Assembly: GCF_965263005.1 (NCBI RefSeq) | Contig: NZ_OZ253579.1 | Coordinates: 124,001-188,000 of the forward strand | From: Rariloculus sp965263005 | Lineage (GTDB): Bacteria; Pseudomonadota; Gammaproteobacteria; Steroidobacterales; Rariloculaceae | Length of the DNA: 64,000 bases | Reading direction: 5' to 3' | Program-made: the position numbers and the translations under genes | Shown: positions 26,815 through 35,481 of the stretch, piece by piece | How positions within the stretch are numbered: the stretch's first letter is position 1 | How the letters are laid out: every line of letters begins with the position of its first letter | The notes under the pieces: model-generated | Database searches by the model: none | The model's input: only the letters and a program-made list of their open reading frames with translations | What the model was told of the DNA's origin: nothing

Positions 26815-28392
26815 ATGGCCACAACTAAGGCATCCGCGCCAGGCGCCGAAGCCACGGGCAGCACTGACAACGTCGTTCCGATGACCGGCGCGGAGTATCT
26901 CGAGTCGATTGACGACGGCCGGGAAATTTACATTTACGGGGAGAAGGTCAAGAAGACCAGCGAGCACCCCGCGTTTCGGAACTCGGCACGGATGCTGGCC
27001 CGGCTCTACGACGCGCTGCACGATCCCGAGCAGCAGGACAAGTATCTCGTCGACACCGACACCGGAAACGGCGGCAAGACCCACGCGTACTTCAAGGCGC
27101 CCAAGAGCGTCGAAGAACTCGTCGCCGGGCGCGACGCCATCGCCGATTGGCAACGCCTGACCTACGGCTGGCTGGGTCGCTCGCCGGACTACAAGGCAGC
27201 TTTTCTTGCCACGCTCGGCGCGAATTCCTCGTTCTACACACATCCCGAGAATGCGCAGCGCTGGTACAAGTTCAGCCAGGAACGCGTCGCCTATGTCAAC
27301 CACGCGATCATTCATCCGCCAATCGACCGCAACCGGCCGCCGAACGAGATCAGGGACGTCTGCGTTCACGTCAAGAAGGAAACCGACGCCGGCATCGTTG
27401 TCTCCGGAGCCAAGGTCGTCGCAACGGGTTCCGCGCTGACCAACTACACCTTCGTTGCGCATCACGGCCTGATCCCCGTGCAGGACAAGGACTTCGCCTG
27501 CGTGTTCATGGTTCCGTCCAACGCCCCTGGAGTGAAGTTCCTCTGTCGCCCGTCATACGAAATGATGGCGGCGGTCATGGGCAGTCCGTTCGACTATCCG
27601 CTGTCGAGCCGCGTGGACGAGAACGACTCCGTCTTCGTGCTCGACGACGCATTTATCCCCTGGGAGAACGTGTTCATATACGGTGACGTCGAGGGCGCAA
27701 ACAACTTCTTCCCGAGGACCGGCTTTCTGCCGCGCGCCATGCTGCACGGCTGCACGCGCCTGGCGGTCAAGCTCGACTTCATCGCGGGCTGCCTGCTCAA
27801 AGCGGTCGAAGCTGCCGGTACAAAGGACTACCGCGGCGTTCAGGCGCACGTCGGCGAGGTCATCGCCTGGCGCAACATGTTCTGGTCGCTCAGCGAAGCG
27901 ATGGTCCGCAACCCGGTGCCGTGGGTCGACGACTACGTGCTGCCGAATCCGGGGTCGGCCAGTGCCTACCAGGTGCTTGCGCCGCAGGCCTACCCGAAAA
28001 TCAAGAACATCATCGAGCAGGCCTGCGCCTCGGGCCTCATTTACCTGAATTCGCACGCCAAGGACTTCAAGAACCCCGATATCCGCCCGTATATCGACCG
28101 CTACCTGCGCGGCTCGAACGATTACGATGCGGAAAACAGGGTCAAGCTCATGAAGCTGCTCTGGGACGCGATCGGGTCGGAGTTCGGAGCCCGGCACGAG
28201 CTCTACGAGATCAACTACAGCGGCTCTACGGAGGAGATCAGGCGCTACTCGCTATTCGGCGCGATGGCTTCCGGCGAAGCGGATCGCATGAAGAGCTTTG
28301 CCGAGAAGTGCATGGCCGAATACGACCTCGACGGCTGGACCGCGCCCGACCTGATCAATCCCGACGACGTGAGCTATCACTCGAGCCGGTAA
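26815..28392 (+). CDS. 4-hydroxyphenylacetate 3-hydroxylase family (HpaB-like) flavin oxygenase
   Basis: A 525-residue member of the FADH2-using, acyl-CoA-dehydrogenase-fold oxygenases that hydroxylate phenols. Recognisable elements are MTGAEYLESIDDGREIYIYG at the start, the NHAIIHPPIDRNRP loop, the CVHVKKETDAGIVVSGAKVV strand and FVLDDAFIPWENVFIYGD. Such enzymes receive reduced flavin from a separate HpaC reductase; none is in the window. The substrate could be 4-hydroxyphenylacetate or another phenolic compound. The gene is alone on its strand and converges with the glutamate-synthase-like gene 33 bp away. Confidence 0.85.
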   Translation: MATTKASAPGAEATGSTDNVVPMTGAEYLESIDDGREIYIYGEKVKKTSEHPAFRNSARMLARLYDALHDPEQQDKYLVDTDTGNGGKTHAYFKAPKSVEELVAGRDAIADWQRLTYGWLGRSPDYKAAFLATLGANSSFYTHPENAQRWYKFSQERVAYVNHAIIHPPIDRNRPPNEIRDVCVHVKKETDAGIVVSGAKVVATGSALTNYTFVAHHGLIPVQDKDFACVFMVPSNAPGVKFLCRPSYEMMAAVMGSPFDYPLSSRVDENDSVFVLDDAFIPWENVFIYGDVEGANNFFPRTGFLPRAMLHGCTRLAVKLDFIAGCLLKAVEAAGTKDYRGVQAHVGEVIAWRNMFWSLSEAMVRNPVPWVDDYVLPNPGSASAYQVLAPQAYPKIKNIIEQACASGLIYLNSHAKDFKNPDIRPYIDRYLRGSNDYDAENRVKLMKLLWDAIGSEFGARHELYEINYSGSTEEIRRYSLFGAMASGEADRMKSFAEKCMAEYDLDGWTAPDLINPDDVSYHSSR

Positions 28393-28425
28393 GCAAGCGA
28401 TGGGCGGGCCGACCGTCCGCCGCGC

Positions 28426-29901
28426 TCAACCAGTGAGTCGCACGGGCGGATAGATCTCGTCGAGCGGCACGGAACGCCCCGTTTCGGTCACGATGCGGCA
28501 GTGGCGCCGCTCAAGTTGCCGCGGCTCGCTGACACCGCAGGAGTGAGCGATCATGCCGATCTCCGCCGCTATCGATTGTGCGTAGCGCGCGACGCGCACG
28601 GCCTTGTCGGCGGGGTCGAGCCCGCGCTGCAGGCGGAGCTTGTGTGTCGTGATGCCGGTCGGGCACGTATTCCTGTTGCACTGCATGGCCTGAATACAGC
28701 CAAGCGCGAACATGAAGCCGCGCGCCGACGCGACGAAATCGGCCCCGGCGCAAAACGCCCAGGCGGCCTCCGACGGGATGATGAGCTTGCCGCTCGTGAT
28801 CACCTTGATCCGCTCGCGCAGGCCGCTCGCGACAAGCCTGTCGACGAGTAGCGGCAGACTCTCGCGAACGACCATGCCGACGCTGTCCATCAGCGGCATC
28901 GGTGCCGCACCGCTGCCGCCGTCGCCGCCGTCGACGGTAATGAAGTCCGGAGCACTGCGTGTTCCGCGCCTGTGGATCTCCTCGAAAAGCTCGTCGATCC
29001 AGCCGAAATCCCCGACTACGGTTTTGAATCCGACGGGCTTGCCCGTAGCGCCGCGTATCCTCTCGATGACGTCGAGCAGACCGCCCACACTGTCGACGTC
29101 GGGACGACGGTTCGGACTGATCGACGCCTGATGGACGGGAATGCCGCGGATCGAGGCGATTTGCTTCGTGACCTTGACGGCCGGCAGGATACCGCCCTTG
29201 CCGGGCTTCGCGCCCTGACTGAGCTTGAGTTCGAACATCCTGACCTGCTCGTGGGCCGCGACCTCGGCGAGTTTCGCGTCCGAGAGGCGGCCCGCGGCGT
29301 CACGCACGCCGTAGTTCGCCGTGCCGATCTGAAACACGAGGTCGCAGCCCCCCTCGAGGTGGTAAGGCGACAGGCCGCCCTCGCCCGTGTTGAGCCAGAT
29401 GCCGGCGCGCTTCGCGCCTCGCGATAGCGCGAGCACGGCCGGCCGCGAGATCGCACCGTAGCTCATCGCCGAAATATTGATGATCGATTTCGTGGTGTAC
29501 GGGCGCGCAATTTCGAGTCCGATCGTCACGGGCTCGGGCTCGCCCACATCTTGCTCGAGCAACGGCCATGCACTGTTGGCATAGATGACCGTGCCCAGGC
29601 GGCGCAGGTCGCGCGTCGAACCGAAAGCGATCGTGTTGCCGCCAGCCTTGCTCGCACGGTAGACCCAGGACCGCTCGGCGCGGTTGAAAGGCAGCTCGTC
29701 CCGGTCGAGCGCAAAGAAATATTGCCGAAAGAACTCGCCCAGCCGTTCGAACAGGGCGCGGCACCGGCCTATGACCGGGAAGTTATGGCGAATCGCGTGT
29801 TGCGTCTGAGTGACGTCCATGACGAACACGATCGCGACCACGAGCACGCCGAGGCCAATCATGAAAATGAAGGCGTAGACCAGAAATGTCAGGACTGCCA
29901 T
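28426..29901 (-). CDS. Membrane-anchored FMN glutamate-synthase-like protein
   Basis: A 491-residue protein with an N-terminal transmembrane helix (about residues 4-28) and the FMN-binding TIM barrel of glutamate synthase large subunits: INISAMSYGAIS, NTGEGGLSPYH, KPGKGGILPAVKV and DGGDGGSGAAP. The [3Fe-4S] ligand motif CIQAMQCNRNTCPTG is intact. It lacks the glutaminase and C-terminal beta-helix domains of full GltB, so it is not a complete glutamate synthase. Stand-alone proteins of this kind are widespread and their reaction is unproven. No gltD-like partner is present. Confidence 0.87.
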   Translation of the reverse strand: MAVLTFLVYAFIFMIGLGVLVVAIVFVMDVTQTQHAIRHNFPVIGRCRALFERLGEFFRQYFFALDRDELPFNRAERSWVYRASKAGGNTIAFGSTRDLRRLGTVIYANSAWPLLEQDVGEPEPVTIGLEIARPYTTKSIINISAMSYGAISRPAVLALSRGAKRAGIWLNTGEGGLSPYHLEGGCDLVFQIGTANYGVRDAAGRLSDAKLAEVAAHEQVRMFELKLSQGAKPGKGGILPAVKVTKQIASIRGIPVHQASISPNRRPDVDSVGGLLDVIERIRGATGKPVGFKTVVGDFGWIDELFEEIHRRGTRSAPDFITVDGGDGGSGAAPMPLMDSVGMVVRESLPLLVDRLVASGLRERIKVITSGKLIIPSEAAWAFCAGADFVASARGFMFALGCIQAMQCNRNTCPTGITTHKLRLQRGLDPADKAVRVARYAQSIAAEIGMIAHSCGVSEPRQLERRHCRIVTETGRSVPLDEIYPPVRLTG

Positions 29902-30096
29902 CGATCGCTCCTGACCCGCCCGAATGATTGGGCGAGTTTGAATGTTAGGTTACGGTCCGCAATTGCGGCAACGGGACGAGGGTATCGGGCGCTGTTGGCC
30001 GATATGCCAATGCGCTGTGTGGCCGTTTGCCGTTGTAGTGTCGCCAGCGCGGGCGCTCGACCCGCTCGTCGGGGCCGCGCTGCGCGTCGACTCGCG

Positions 30097-30834
30097 TCAG
30101 CGGCGGTTGTGCGCGAGCCAGGCGACATCAACGGCGAAGGACCAGATCAGCGCAGCGACGCCAACCGAAGCGACTATGCCGCTCGATGGCCGCGAGACGA
30201 ACGGCGCGAGACAGACGATGAGCGTTCCGACCTGAGCTACGCAGACTGCCTGTCGCCGGCGGCTCGGCGGCAGCGGGGCACGCAGCCACGGCCACACGCC
30301 AGCGGCGGCAACAAACACGTAACGCACGAGCCCGGCAGCCAGAACCCACGGACCGGCCTTGGCAAACTGCCACGCAAGCAAGGCGAGGACCAGTATCAGC
30401 AGGGCGTCGGTTTCCATGTCGAACCGTGCACCGAAATGCGACGCTTGTCCCTGCCTGCGGGCAATGGCCCCATCGACGCCGTCGAGAATCAACACGATGA
30501 TCGCGATGATGACTGCATACCAGGCGAGGCTCGGCGCGGCGCGCTCGCCGAGCAGACCGATAAGCATCGCAGTCAGAGCCGCTCGGCCGAGCGTTACCTG
30601 ATTGGCCGCTCCAAGCGACGGTTCGGGCAAGTGCTTGCGCGCAAGAACGATCACGAGTACGCCGATGAGCAGGAAGGCGGCGAGCACCCTGACCGGGTAT
30701 GCGGCATCGAGATTGAAGCGGTCCCCGACGAGAGCCGATACGCCGGCGAGCGCCGCGGACAAAAGCACGACGCACCCAACTGGAGCGGACGCGTTCACAC
30801 GGCTTCGATCGAGCGCTTTGGCCAAACCGTTCAT
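30097..30834 (-). CDS. CDP-alcohol phosphatidyltransferase family membrane enzyme
   Basis: Integral membrane enzyme that joins an alcohol to the phosphatidyl or other phosphoryl group of a CDP-linked donor. The 245 residues carry about six hydrophobic segments and the complete catalytic signature D-x2-DG-x2-AR-x8-G-x3-D-x3-D, spanning D118 to D143 (DGVDGAIARRQGQASHFG...). Unlike PgsA or Pss, about 75 residues with two helices precede the catalytic region. It is divergent from the dehydrogenase gene and next to pterin-type, glycosyl- and methyltransferase genes, so it may attach the product of that cluster to a lipid. The acceptor is unknown. Confidence 0.86.
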   Translation of the reverse strand: MNGLAKALDRSRVNASAPVGCVVLLSAALAGVSALVGDRFNLDAAYPVRVLAAFLLIGVLVIVLARKHLPEPSLGAANQVTLGRAALTAMLIGLLGERAAPSLAWYAVIIAIIVLILDGVDGAIARRQGQASHFGARFDMETDALLILVLALLAWQFAKAGPWVLAAGLVRYVFVAAAGVWPWLRAPLPPSRRRQAVCVAQVGTLIVCLAPFVSRPSSGIVASVGVAALIWSFAVDVAWLAHNRR

Positions 30835-30909
30835 GAGCTCAGGCAGGCTTGCATGTCAAACAGAGTCTTGCAAGTATTGCTCGAACCGCCGCCAGCCGAT
30901 GACCTCTTT

Positions 30910-31893
30910 ATGGCCATGACCGAAGAAGACGCGCGCGCGTTCTGGGTCACCGCGCCGGGGCGGGGCGAAATTCGCGGCGAAATCCTCCGCGTGCCGAAGC
31001 CCGGTGAAGTCACCGTCCACACGCTCTACAGCGGGATCAGCCGCGGCACCGAGGCATTGGTATTCAGCGGCCGCGTGCCGCCCGGCGAATACAAGCGCAT
31101 GCGCGCGCCCTTTCAGCAGGGCGACTTCCCGGCGCCCGTTAAGTATGGCTATGCGAACGTCGGGACCGTAGCGCAGGGTCCGTCCGATCTGGTCGGCCGC
31201 GTCATATTCTGTCTATACCCTCATCAAACCCGCTACATCGTGCCAGCCGACTCGGTTCACGTGCTGCCAGAGGGTCTGCCGCCCGGGCGCGCCGTACTGG
31301 CGGCAAACCTCCAGACGGCCGTCAACGGACTCTGGGACGCGGAGCCTAAAGTCGGCGACCGCATCTGCGTCATCGGCGCGGGTACGGTCGGCTGTCTCGT
31401 CGCCTGGCTCGCCGCGCGCATTGCGGGCTGCAGCGTCGAGCTCGTCGACGTCGATCCGGCCAAAGCCGAGACCGCAGCGAAGCTCGGCGTCCGGTTCCGC
31501 TCGCCGCCGGACGCGCAACGCGACGCCGACCTTGTCGTTCACGCGAGCGGCAACCCCGACGGACTCTCGACGGCGCTCGAGATCGCCGGATTCGAGGCCA
31601 CCATCGTAGAGCTTAGTTGGTTCGGCGACCGCCGTGCCGCGTTGATGCTCGGCGAATCGTTCCATAGCCGGCGGCTCACGCTCAAGTCGTCGCAAGTCGG
31701 GACGATCGCGGCCGCGCAGCGCGGCCGCTGGTCCGGCGAGCGTCAGATGGCATTGGTCTTCGACCTGCTCGGCGCGCCGGAGCTCGACGCGCTGATAACG
31801 GGCCAGGGCGGCTTCGACGACCTGCCCCTGATTCTCGAGCAATTGACCGCTGAGCCGGGCGGCACGCTCTGCCACCGCATTGTCTACGCATGA
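30910..31893 (+). CDS. Medium-chain dehydrogenase/reductase of the pterin-type cluster
   Basis: NAD(P)-dependent oxidoreductase of the MDR superfamily, 327 residues from ATG 30910. It has the family N-terminal feature SGISRGTE, the GYANVGTV strand and the nucleotide-binding GAGTVGCLVAWLAA with an acidic residue (DVDP) at the end of the second strand, suggesting NAD. The usual catalytic-zinc motif GHE and the structural Cys cluster are absent, so it may be zinc-independent. An earlier in-frame ATG at 30853 would place the start only 18 bp from the divergent gene; the later start fits the conserved ARAFWVTAPGRGEI beginning. The next gene follows after 9 bp. Confidence 0.82.
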   Translation: MAMTEEDARAFWVTAPGRGEIRGEILRVPKPGEVTVHTLYSGISRGTEALVFSGRVPPGEYKRMRAPFQQGDFPAPVKYGYANVGTVAQGPSDLVGRVIFCLYPHQTRYIVPADSVHVLPEGLPPGRAVLAANLQTAVNGLWDAEPKVGDRICVIGAGTVGCLVAWLAARIAGCSVELVDVDPAKAETAAKLGVRFRSPPDAQRDADLVVHASGNPDGLSTALEIAGFEATIVELSWFGDRRAALMLGESFHSRRLTLKSSQVGTIAAAQRGRWSGERQMALVFDLLGAPELDALITGQGGFDDLPLILEQLTAEPGGTLCHRIVYA

Positions 31894-31902
31894 GGTAGCT
31901 TC

Positions 31903-32307
31903 ATGTACACCGTGTGCGTCCGCGATCACTTCATGATCGCCCACAGCTTCGAGGGCGAGGTTTTTGGCCCTGCGCAGAATCTCCACGGCGCCACCTACGT
32001 GGTCGACGTCGAGTTCCGGCGGCCTGAGCTCGACTCTGACGGCGTCGTCGTCGATATCGGACTCGCGGGCAAGGTCCTGTCCGAGGTTCTGGCTGACTTG
32101 AATTTCCGCAATCTCGATGACGAGGCAGCTTTCAAGGGGCGCAACACGACGACGGAATTTCTCGCCTCCGTCATCTTTGCGAGGCTTTGTGAACGCGTCG
32201 CGAGCGGCGCGCTCGGCGGGAATGCCCGGCAGATCGCCTCCATGCGGGTCACACTGCACGAATCGCACGTCGCCTGGGCCGCATACGAAAGCGAGCTCCC
32301 GGGCTAG
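31903..32307 (+). CDS. 6-pyruvoyl-tetrahydropterin-synthase-fold protein lacking catalytic residues
   Basis: A 134-residue T-fold protein of the PTPS/QueD family. The family pattern is clear: first zinc His in MIAHSF (H14), second in LHG (H28), TTTEFLA in the middle and the pterin-holding Glu in LHESH (E120). However, the third zinc ligand of the usual HGH is Ala30, the catalytic Cys four residues before H28 is Ala24, and the catalytic His of the LDH motif is Phe68 (LNFRNL). Ordinary pterin synthase or 6-carboxypterin synthase activity is therefore unlikely; it may catalyse another step or only bind a pterin or pyrimidine. It lies 9 bp after the dehydrogenase and 14 bp before the glycosyltransferase. 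Confidence 0.8.
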   Translation: MYTVCVRDHFMIAHSFEGEVFGPAQNLHGATYVVDVEFRRPELDSDGVVVDIGLAGKVLSEVLADLNFRNLDDEAAFKGRNTTTEFLASVIFARLCERVASGALGGNARQIASMRVTLHESHVAWAAYESELPG

Positions 32308-32321
32308 CTGCCCGCTGCCGC

Positions 32322-33374
32322 GTGACTGCCGTCGATTTCATTGTGCCGGGCGATATCGAAACGCTGACGGGCGGCTATATCTACGACCGCCGCGTCGTCG
32401 AAGGGCTGACCGAACGGGGCTGGAAGACGACCGTGCACTCGCTGGATACGGGCTTCCCCGCACCGGGACGGGCTGCTCTCGACGAAGCCCGCGCCGTATT
32501 CGCGGCCATCCCGAGCGGCCGTCTCGTCGTCATCGACGGTCTCGCGCTCGGCGGCAGCGCCGCTATTCTGCGCTCTGAGACGAATCGCCTCCGTCTTTGC
32601 GCGCTCGTCCACCACCCGCTTGCGCTGGAGACCGGTCTCGACGCTGCCGAGACCGCCGCCCTGCAACGTGCGGAAACCCAGTCGCTCGCGGCCGTGCAGC
32701 GGGTTATCGTCACAAGCCCATGGACGATGCGCGCGTTGGCCGACTACGGTGTCAGTGCCGAGCGGATCACGGTCGTCAAACCCGGCACCGACCCCGCGCC
32801 GCCGAGGCGCACATCGAACGGCGCAACGCTGCGCTTGCTATGCGTTGCGGCACTCACGGCCCGCAAGGGCCACGCAATCCTGTTCGATGCGCTCGGGCGA
32901 CTGGCCGATAGAGACTGGCATCTCCAATGTGCGGGCAGCCTGACGAGGGACGCGGCGCTTGCCGCCGCGCTCCGCGCCGAGATCGAGCGACTCGGCCTTG
33001 GCGATCGGATCACGCTGCTCGGCGAGCTCGCCCCCGACGAGCTTGCCGGGCACTATGAGAATTGTGACCTGTTCGTGCTCGCATCCTATCTGGAGGGCTA
33101 CGGCATGGTACTTGGCGAAGCGATCGCCCGGGGCATCCCTGTCGTTGCGACCGCCGCGGGCGCGATACCGGACACCGTCGCACCGGCGGCAAGCGTCCTC
33201 GTGCCGCCTGGCGACAGCGCGGCTCTCGGGCGGGCGCTCGCGACCGTCATGGACGATCGCGAACTGCTGTCCCGCCTGACCGAAGCGGCACACGCCGGCC
33301 GCGGGACGCTGCCGGATTGGGACGAGACGAGCAAGCGCTTCGGCGAGGCGCTCGGGCAGCTCGTGCAAACGTGA
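32322..33374 (+). CDS. GT-B glycosyltransferase (family 4-like)
   Basis: A 350-residue retaining glycosyltransferase using a nucleotide sugar. It shows the N-terminal GGYIYDRRVVEGL acceptor-side loop, the central domain linker KPGTDP and LLCVAALTARKGH, and the EX7E motif EGYGMVLGE in the donor-binding domain. The start is GTG at 32322, with no strong ribosome site but only 14 bp after the preceding stop. Its stop overlaps the methyltransferase start as GTGA, implying coupled translation. The acceptor is presumably the small molecule made by the surrounding cluster rather than a surface polysaccharide, since no polymerase or flippase genes are present. Confidence 0.84.
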   Translation: MTAVDFIVPGDIETLTGGYIYDRRVVEGLTERGWKTTVHSLDTGFPAPGRAALDEARAVFAAIPSGRLVVIDGLALGGSAAILRSETNRLRLCALVHHPLALETGLDAAETAALQRAETQSLAAVQRVIVTSPWTMRALADYGVSAERITVVKPGTDPAPPRRTSNGATLRLLCVAALTARKGHAILFDALGRLADRDWHLQCAGSLTRDAALAAALRAEIERLGLGDRITLLGELAPDELAGHYENCDLFVLASYLEGYGMVLGEAIARGIPVVATAAGAIPDTVAPAASVLVPPGDSAALGRALATVMDDRELLSRLTEAAHAGRGTLPDWDETSKRFGEALGQLVQT

Positions 33375-34240
33375 GCGGATTCTCGCCCGAATGGCTGGCC
33401 GCGCGGGAGCCGGTCGACGAGAGGTCCCGGCCAGCCCGGCTCGCGCATTTGCTGCGCGAGCGACTCGCCGCACATGAGACGATAGCGGCTGTCGATCTCG
33501 GCGCCGGAACAGGCGCGAACCTCCGCTACCTCGCGCCGCGGCTCGGCGGCCGCCAGGACTGGCAGCTCGTCGACGACGATCCGCGCGTGCTCGAGGCCGC
33601 CGGCAGATTCATGCGTGGCTGGGCCGACGGATGGGGGGCAGAACTGACTGAGATGCCTGGCGGCTTCGTCGTCCGAGGCAAGTCGTTGCAGTGCCGCGCA
33701 CGCCGCCTCACGATGAACCTTGCAACCGATTTTGCGAAGCTGCTTCTGCCCGAATCAGCGCTCGTCACGTGCTCGGCGCTGCTCGATCTCGTGTCAGAGT
33801 CCTGGCTGCGCGGCGTCGCGGCCCGCTGCCGAGACTCGGGCGCGATCGTCATGTTCGCCTTGACCTACGACGGACACATGAGTTTCAAGCCCGAGGATTC
33901 CGAGGACGCGCACGTTCGCTCGCTCGTCAACCGCCACCAGCTCACAGACAAGGGATTCGGACCGGCGCTCGGGCCCTCGGCATTGGACACGGCGGAGACG
34001 ATCTTCGCCGAGCTCGGCTATCGCGTCCGCCGGGAGCGCAGCGATTGGCGCCTTGGCGCCGGCGATCGGCAGCTCTGGGCACCGCTCCTCGAGGATTGGC
34101 TCAAGGCCGCCGTTGCAATGGAAGAGGATTCCAGGCACGCGCTCTCGCTCTGGCAACACAGGCGGCGGGCAGCGCTCGACGCCAGAAGCTCGGAACTCGT
34201 CGTCGGCCACGAGGACCTGCTCGCTTACCTGCCCGAGTAG
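33371..34240 (+). CDS. Class I SAM-dependent methyltransferase of the pterin-type cluster
   Basis: A 289-residue methyltransferase starting at GTG 33371 inside the stop of the glycosyltransferase gene. Motif I is VDLGAGTGANLRYLAP, motif II ends in LVDDDP, and the post-motif region CSALLDLVSESWLRG is typical of small-molecule methyltransferases. The methylated atom cannot be predicted. It is the last plus-strand gene before the convergent reductase gene (7 bp gap). Tight coupling with the glycosyltransferase suggests the two act in sequence on one compound. Confidence 0.82.
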   Translation: MSGFSPEWLAAREPVDERSRPARLAHLLRERLAAHETIAAVDLGAGTGANLRYLAPRLGGRQDWQLVDDDPRVLEAAGRFMRGWADGWGAELTEMPGGFVVRGKSLQCRARRLTMNLATDFAKLLLPESALVTCSALLDLVSESWLRGVAARCRDSGAIVMFALTYDGHMSFKPEDSEDAHVRSLVNRHQLTDKGFGPALGPSALDTAETIFAELGYRVRRERSDWRLGAGDRQLWAPLLEDWLKAAVAMEEDSRHALSLWQHRRRAALDARSSELVVGHEDLLAYLPE

Positions 34241-34247
34241 ACAGGGT

Positions 34248-35243
34248 TCAGATTATCCGGAGCAGCGCTGTTCGATCATGCGCGTCCCCGCGCGGCGGCG
34301 GCCCGGCGGCCCGCAAATCGCAGTCGAAGAGCACGTCTTCTCCCATCGCGAAAACGCGATGCGTGGGCCTGAGGCACGCGGCGATGTCCTGCCGCCCCGG
34401 CAACCGGATCCCCGCACGGCCCCGGCCCGTGACGAGCGGCGCGATTGCGATCTGCAGACGATCAAGCAGGTCGGCCTCGAGGAACCCCGACACGGTTGCG
34501 CCGCCGCCCTCGACGAACACACGTTCAAATCCGCGCGCGGCGAGCTTCGCGAGAAGCGCTTCGAGATCCAGGCGGCCCGCGTCGGCTGGAATTCCGACGA
34601 CGCGCGCGAGGCCGATCGACTCCGATCCTTCCCGGGCGTGGCGCTCGTCGCAGATCAGGAGCGTCTCGGCCTGTCCATCGGCAAACACACGGTGGCCGGC
34701 AGCGAGCCGCCGCGACGGATCAAGAACGACGCGAACAGGGTTCGGCCCCTCGGCCAGCCGCGTCGTAAGCTGCGGGTCATCGCGGGTTATCGTGCCCGCG
34801 CCGACGACGACGGCGTCCGACAGCGCCCGCATCCGGTGCAGGTGAAGTATGTTGGCCGGTCCCGTCACGTAGTTCGAATCGCCCGAGTCCGTCGCGATAT
34901 AGCCGTCGAGACTTTGACCGAGATGGCCGACCGTCAGCGTCGAGCCCTCCCGCGCGTTACATATGGGCAGATAGAGATCGAGCATCGCGGCCGCACCGGC
35001 GGGGACAGCGGGCCCGTGCGTCCAGCCGCCATCCGGTTCCCTGACTAGCAGCACCGCGCCGCTGTCTGCGGCCGTTGTGCAAACCGTGCCGGCCGGATCC
35101 GTACCGAGCACCTCGGGCGGGTCGAGTCTGCCCGCCTCCCGAGTCCACCGGGCCGCGCTCCGCAACGCGCGCCAAGCTGAGTCCGCCGCGCCGGCCCGCG
35201 GCGGTATCGCATTTCCGAGCTCGGAACGCGAATGCTCGGACAA
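34248..35243 (-). CDS. RibD-type pyrimidine reductase without deaminase domain
   Basis: A 331-residue protein whose C-terminal two thirds form the dihydrofolate-reductase-like domain of RibD: GHLGQSLDGYIA (107-117), VGAGTITRDDPQLTTR (147-162) and VFVEGGG. In riboflavin synthesis this domain uses NADPH to reduce the ribosyl group of the GTP-cyclohydrolase II product after deamination. The zinc deaminase domain of RibD (HAE and PCxxxGRTPPC motifs) is missing; instead about 95 residues of unrelated sequence precede the reductase. It is convergent with the methyltransferase and divergent from the cyclohydrolase. It may reduce a non-deaminated or different intermediate in a cluster-specific pathway. 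Confidence 0.82.
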   Translation of the reverse strand: MSEHSRSELGNAIPPRAGAADSAWRALRSAARWTREAGRLDPPEVLGTDPAGTVCTTAADSGAVLLVREPDGGWTHGPAVPAGAAAMLDLYLPICNAREGSTLTVGHLGQSLDGYIATDSGDSNYVTGPANILHLHRMRALSDAVVVGAGTITRDDPQLTTRLAEGPNPVRVVLDPSRRLAAGHRVFADGQAETLLICDERHAREGSESIGLARVVGIPADAGRLDLEALLAKLAARGFERVFVEGGGATVSGFLEADLLDRLQIAIAPLVTGRGRAGIRLPGRQDIAACLRPTHRVFAMGEDVLFDCDLRAAGPPPRGDAHDRTALLRII

Positions 35244-35290
35244 AGACTCGGCTCCCCCAAGGAATCAATGAGATTCGGCAACTGGTATCC

Positions 35291-35455
35291 TAGCAGCCCG
35301 TGGCAAAAGTCGCGCGTCGCATCGAGACCGGTGAGGCGCCCGGCTGACAAGGCGCGAGGAGGGAGAATATCGGGAATATTCGACCGACGAGCAACGCAAT
35401 CAGCCGGGATGCATCGTCGATCGAATGCAGCGGGACTTTTGCCACGGGCTGCTAG
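35291..35455 (-). mobile_element. MITE-like palindromic element, copy B (165 bp)
   Basis: Inverted relative to copy A and clearly homologous over its full length, with intact 16-base terminal repeats. It occupies nearly the entire gap between the divergent reductase (start 35243) and cyclohydrolase (start 35482) genes, so it may carry or disrupt their promoters. Internal palindromes GAATAT/ATATTC and CGACC/GGTCG are conserved. Confidence 0.88.
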
Positions 35456-35481
35456 CATTCACGAAATCGGTCGCGGCGGAC

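Noticed and set aside
29551..30850. Long plus-strand extension upstream of the MDR dehydrogenase
   Set aside because: It runs antisense through the glutamate-synthase-like and CDP-alcohol genes; the dehydrogenase begins near 30910.
35425..35481. N-terminal extension of the cyclohydrolase reading MQRDFCHGLLAF
   Set aside because: It is translated MITE terminal repeat; near-identical MQRD(F/S)CHGLL frames occur at several copies.
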